The notes under the pieces were generated by a model. The model searched no databases and was not told the DNA's origin. It saw nothing but the letters and a program-made list of their open reading frames with translations. 5,757 nt of DNA from an uncultured Bacteroidota bacterium (lineage in GTDB: Bacteria > Bacteroidota > Bacteroidia > Chitinophagales > Chitinophagaceae). The stretch lies in NCBI GenBank assembly GCA_946480675.1, contig CAMLKS010000183.1:1-5757 (forward strand), read 5' to 3'. A program made the position numbers and the translations under genes. The number at the start of each line of letters is the position of its first letter. The first letter of the stretch is position 1. Shown here one piece after another: positions 5,035-5,757 of the stretch.

Positions 5035-5757
5035 TTAGCGTATCATCACCTGCCTGTCAGAATCCAACCGAAGCAATATAAATATGAGGATGCTGAATGA
5101 CAACAACGACGAACCACCATAACTAAGGAATGGCAATGTGATACCGATAACCGGTGCCAGCCCTATAGTCATAGAGATATTGATAGCAAAGTGGAAGAAC
5201 AGTATAGATGCCACGCAATAGCCATATATACGGCTGAATGCCGAACGCTGGCGCTCTGCGAGGAATAGTATTCGCAGCATCAGTGATACATAGATGATAA
5301 TGAGTATAGCGCTGCCGAAGAAACCAAACTGCTCCCCTATGGCACAAAAGATAAAGTCAGTATTCTGTTCGGGTACAAATGCGTTTTTGGTGGAAGTTCC
5401 GTTCAGGAAACCCTTACCCCAAAAGCCACCGGAACCAATAGCAATTTTTGATTGCTTTACGTTATAGTCCGAAACATTTCCTTTTTTAGCCTCCCCGTTT
5501 TTCTGTGTGTCTCTCTGGTAAGCCTGGGGAACATCTTGGCCCAATGTAGAATAGATACGTTCTACCTGGTGCTTCTGCAGCACATGCTTGAAGGCAAATG
5601 GCACCAGCACTTGTGAAAACAGTATGCAAAACAACCATACACCTACTATTATAATGCGTGCTACGATATTCCGTTTTAGCTCTCTGCGTATCAGGTAGCC
5701 GCCGCCTATGGTCAGTGCCGTGATAACACCAAACAATATCCACCTGTCAACCAGTAG
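5035..5757 (-). CDS. rodA: Rod-shape-determining SEDS peptidoglycan glycosyltransferase RodA, C-terminal part
   Basis: RodA polymerises lipid II into glycan strands in the inner membrane together with PBP2 during cell elongation. The window holds the last 240 residues, and the frame is open to the edge, so the start is outside. Hydrophobic helices lie at about 8-23, 32-53, 148-167, 177-200 and 216-229. The diagnostic run QSKIAIGSGGFWGKG spans 102-116. FVPEQNTDFIF at 127-137 holds the catalytic Asp of SEDS enzymes (fragment residue D134, bases 5356-5358). IGLAPVIGITLPFLSYGGSS at 198-217 is the SEDS C-terminal signature. RodA is favoured over FtsW by NGTSTKNAFVPEQNTDFIF and by the short C-terminus ending DRQVMIR. 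Between ERIYSTLG and YNVKQSK lies a charged 24-residue stretch (74-97), longer than I recall for E. coli RodA. The 37-base gap to the MBL gene has no visible terminator. Confidence 0.94.
   Translation of the reverse strand, partial: LLVDRWILFGVITALTIGGGYLIRRELKRNIVARIIIVGVWLFCILFSQVLVPFAFKHVLQKHQVERIYSTLGQDVPQAYQRDTQKNGEAKKGNVSDYNVKQSKIAIGSGGFWGKGFLNGTSTKNAFVPEQNTDFIFCAIGEQFGFFGSAILIIIYVSLMLRILFLAERQRSAFSRIYGYCVASILFFHFAINISMTIGLAPVIGITLPFLSYGGSSLLSFSILIFILLRLDSDRQVMIR

Noticed and set aside
1..5757. tRNA, rRNA, riboswitch, CRISPR or insertion sequence
   Set aside because: Nearly all bases are in supported coding genes. The gaps are at most about 85 bases and hold no cloverleaf, repeat array or terminal inverted repeats that I can see.

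Overview
The window looks like chromosomal DNA from a Bacteroidota bacterium, most likely Chitinophagaceae or a close relative; the family-level placement is an inference. The clues are the style of the ECF sigma factor and its two downstream partners, Bacteroidota-type promoter -7 boxes (TAnnTTTG) in front of two genes, the lack of clear Shine-Dalgarno sequences, and the form of the housekeeping proteins. Coding density is very high. No intergenic gap exceeds about 85 bases. I see no tRNA, rRNA, CRISPR array, insertion sequence or other mobile element.

Layout: (1) 1-561, minus: the N-terminal 187 residues of the chromosome-dimer recombinase XerD, cut by the window edge. (2) 574-1032, minus: a MarR-family regulator just upstream of xerD and probably co-transcribed with it. 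(3) 1103-1543, plus: aroQ, type II 3-dehydroquinate dehydratase, divergent from marR. (4) 1523-2458, minus: fmt, methionyl-tRNA formyltransferase, convergent with aroQ and overlapping it by 21 bases. (5) 2544-4250, plus: a compact three-gene unit of an ECF sigma factor, a single-pass membrane protein with three copies of a PxGYFExL motif, and a small exported helical protein of the Spy/CpxP/'ECF sensor' type. (6) 4251-4997, minus: a metallo-beta-lactamase-fold hydrolase whose stop codon abuts the stop of the sensor gene. (7) 5035-5757, minus: the C-terminal 240 residues of the cell-wall polymerase RodA, cut by the window edge.

Most of the window is housekeeping: chromosome resolution, the shikimate pathway, translation initiation and cell elongation. 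The accessory part is the 2544-4250 cassette. It has the architecture of a three-component cell-surface signalling system (cytoplasmic sigma factor, membrane anti-sigma factor, periplasmic sensor), comparable in logic to CnrH/CnrY/CnrX. The membrane protein does not look like any standard anti-sigma family I can recognise, and the sensor lacks the histidine cluster of CnrX, so the signal is unknown. This is the best candidate for an under-described system here.
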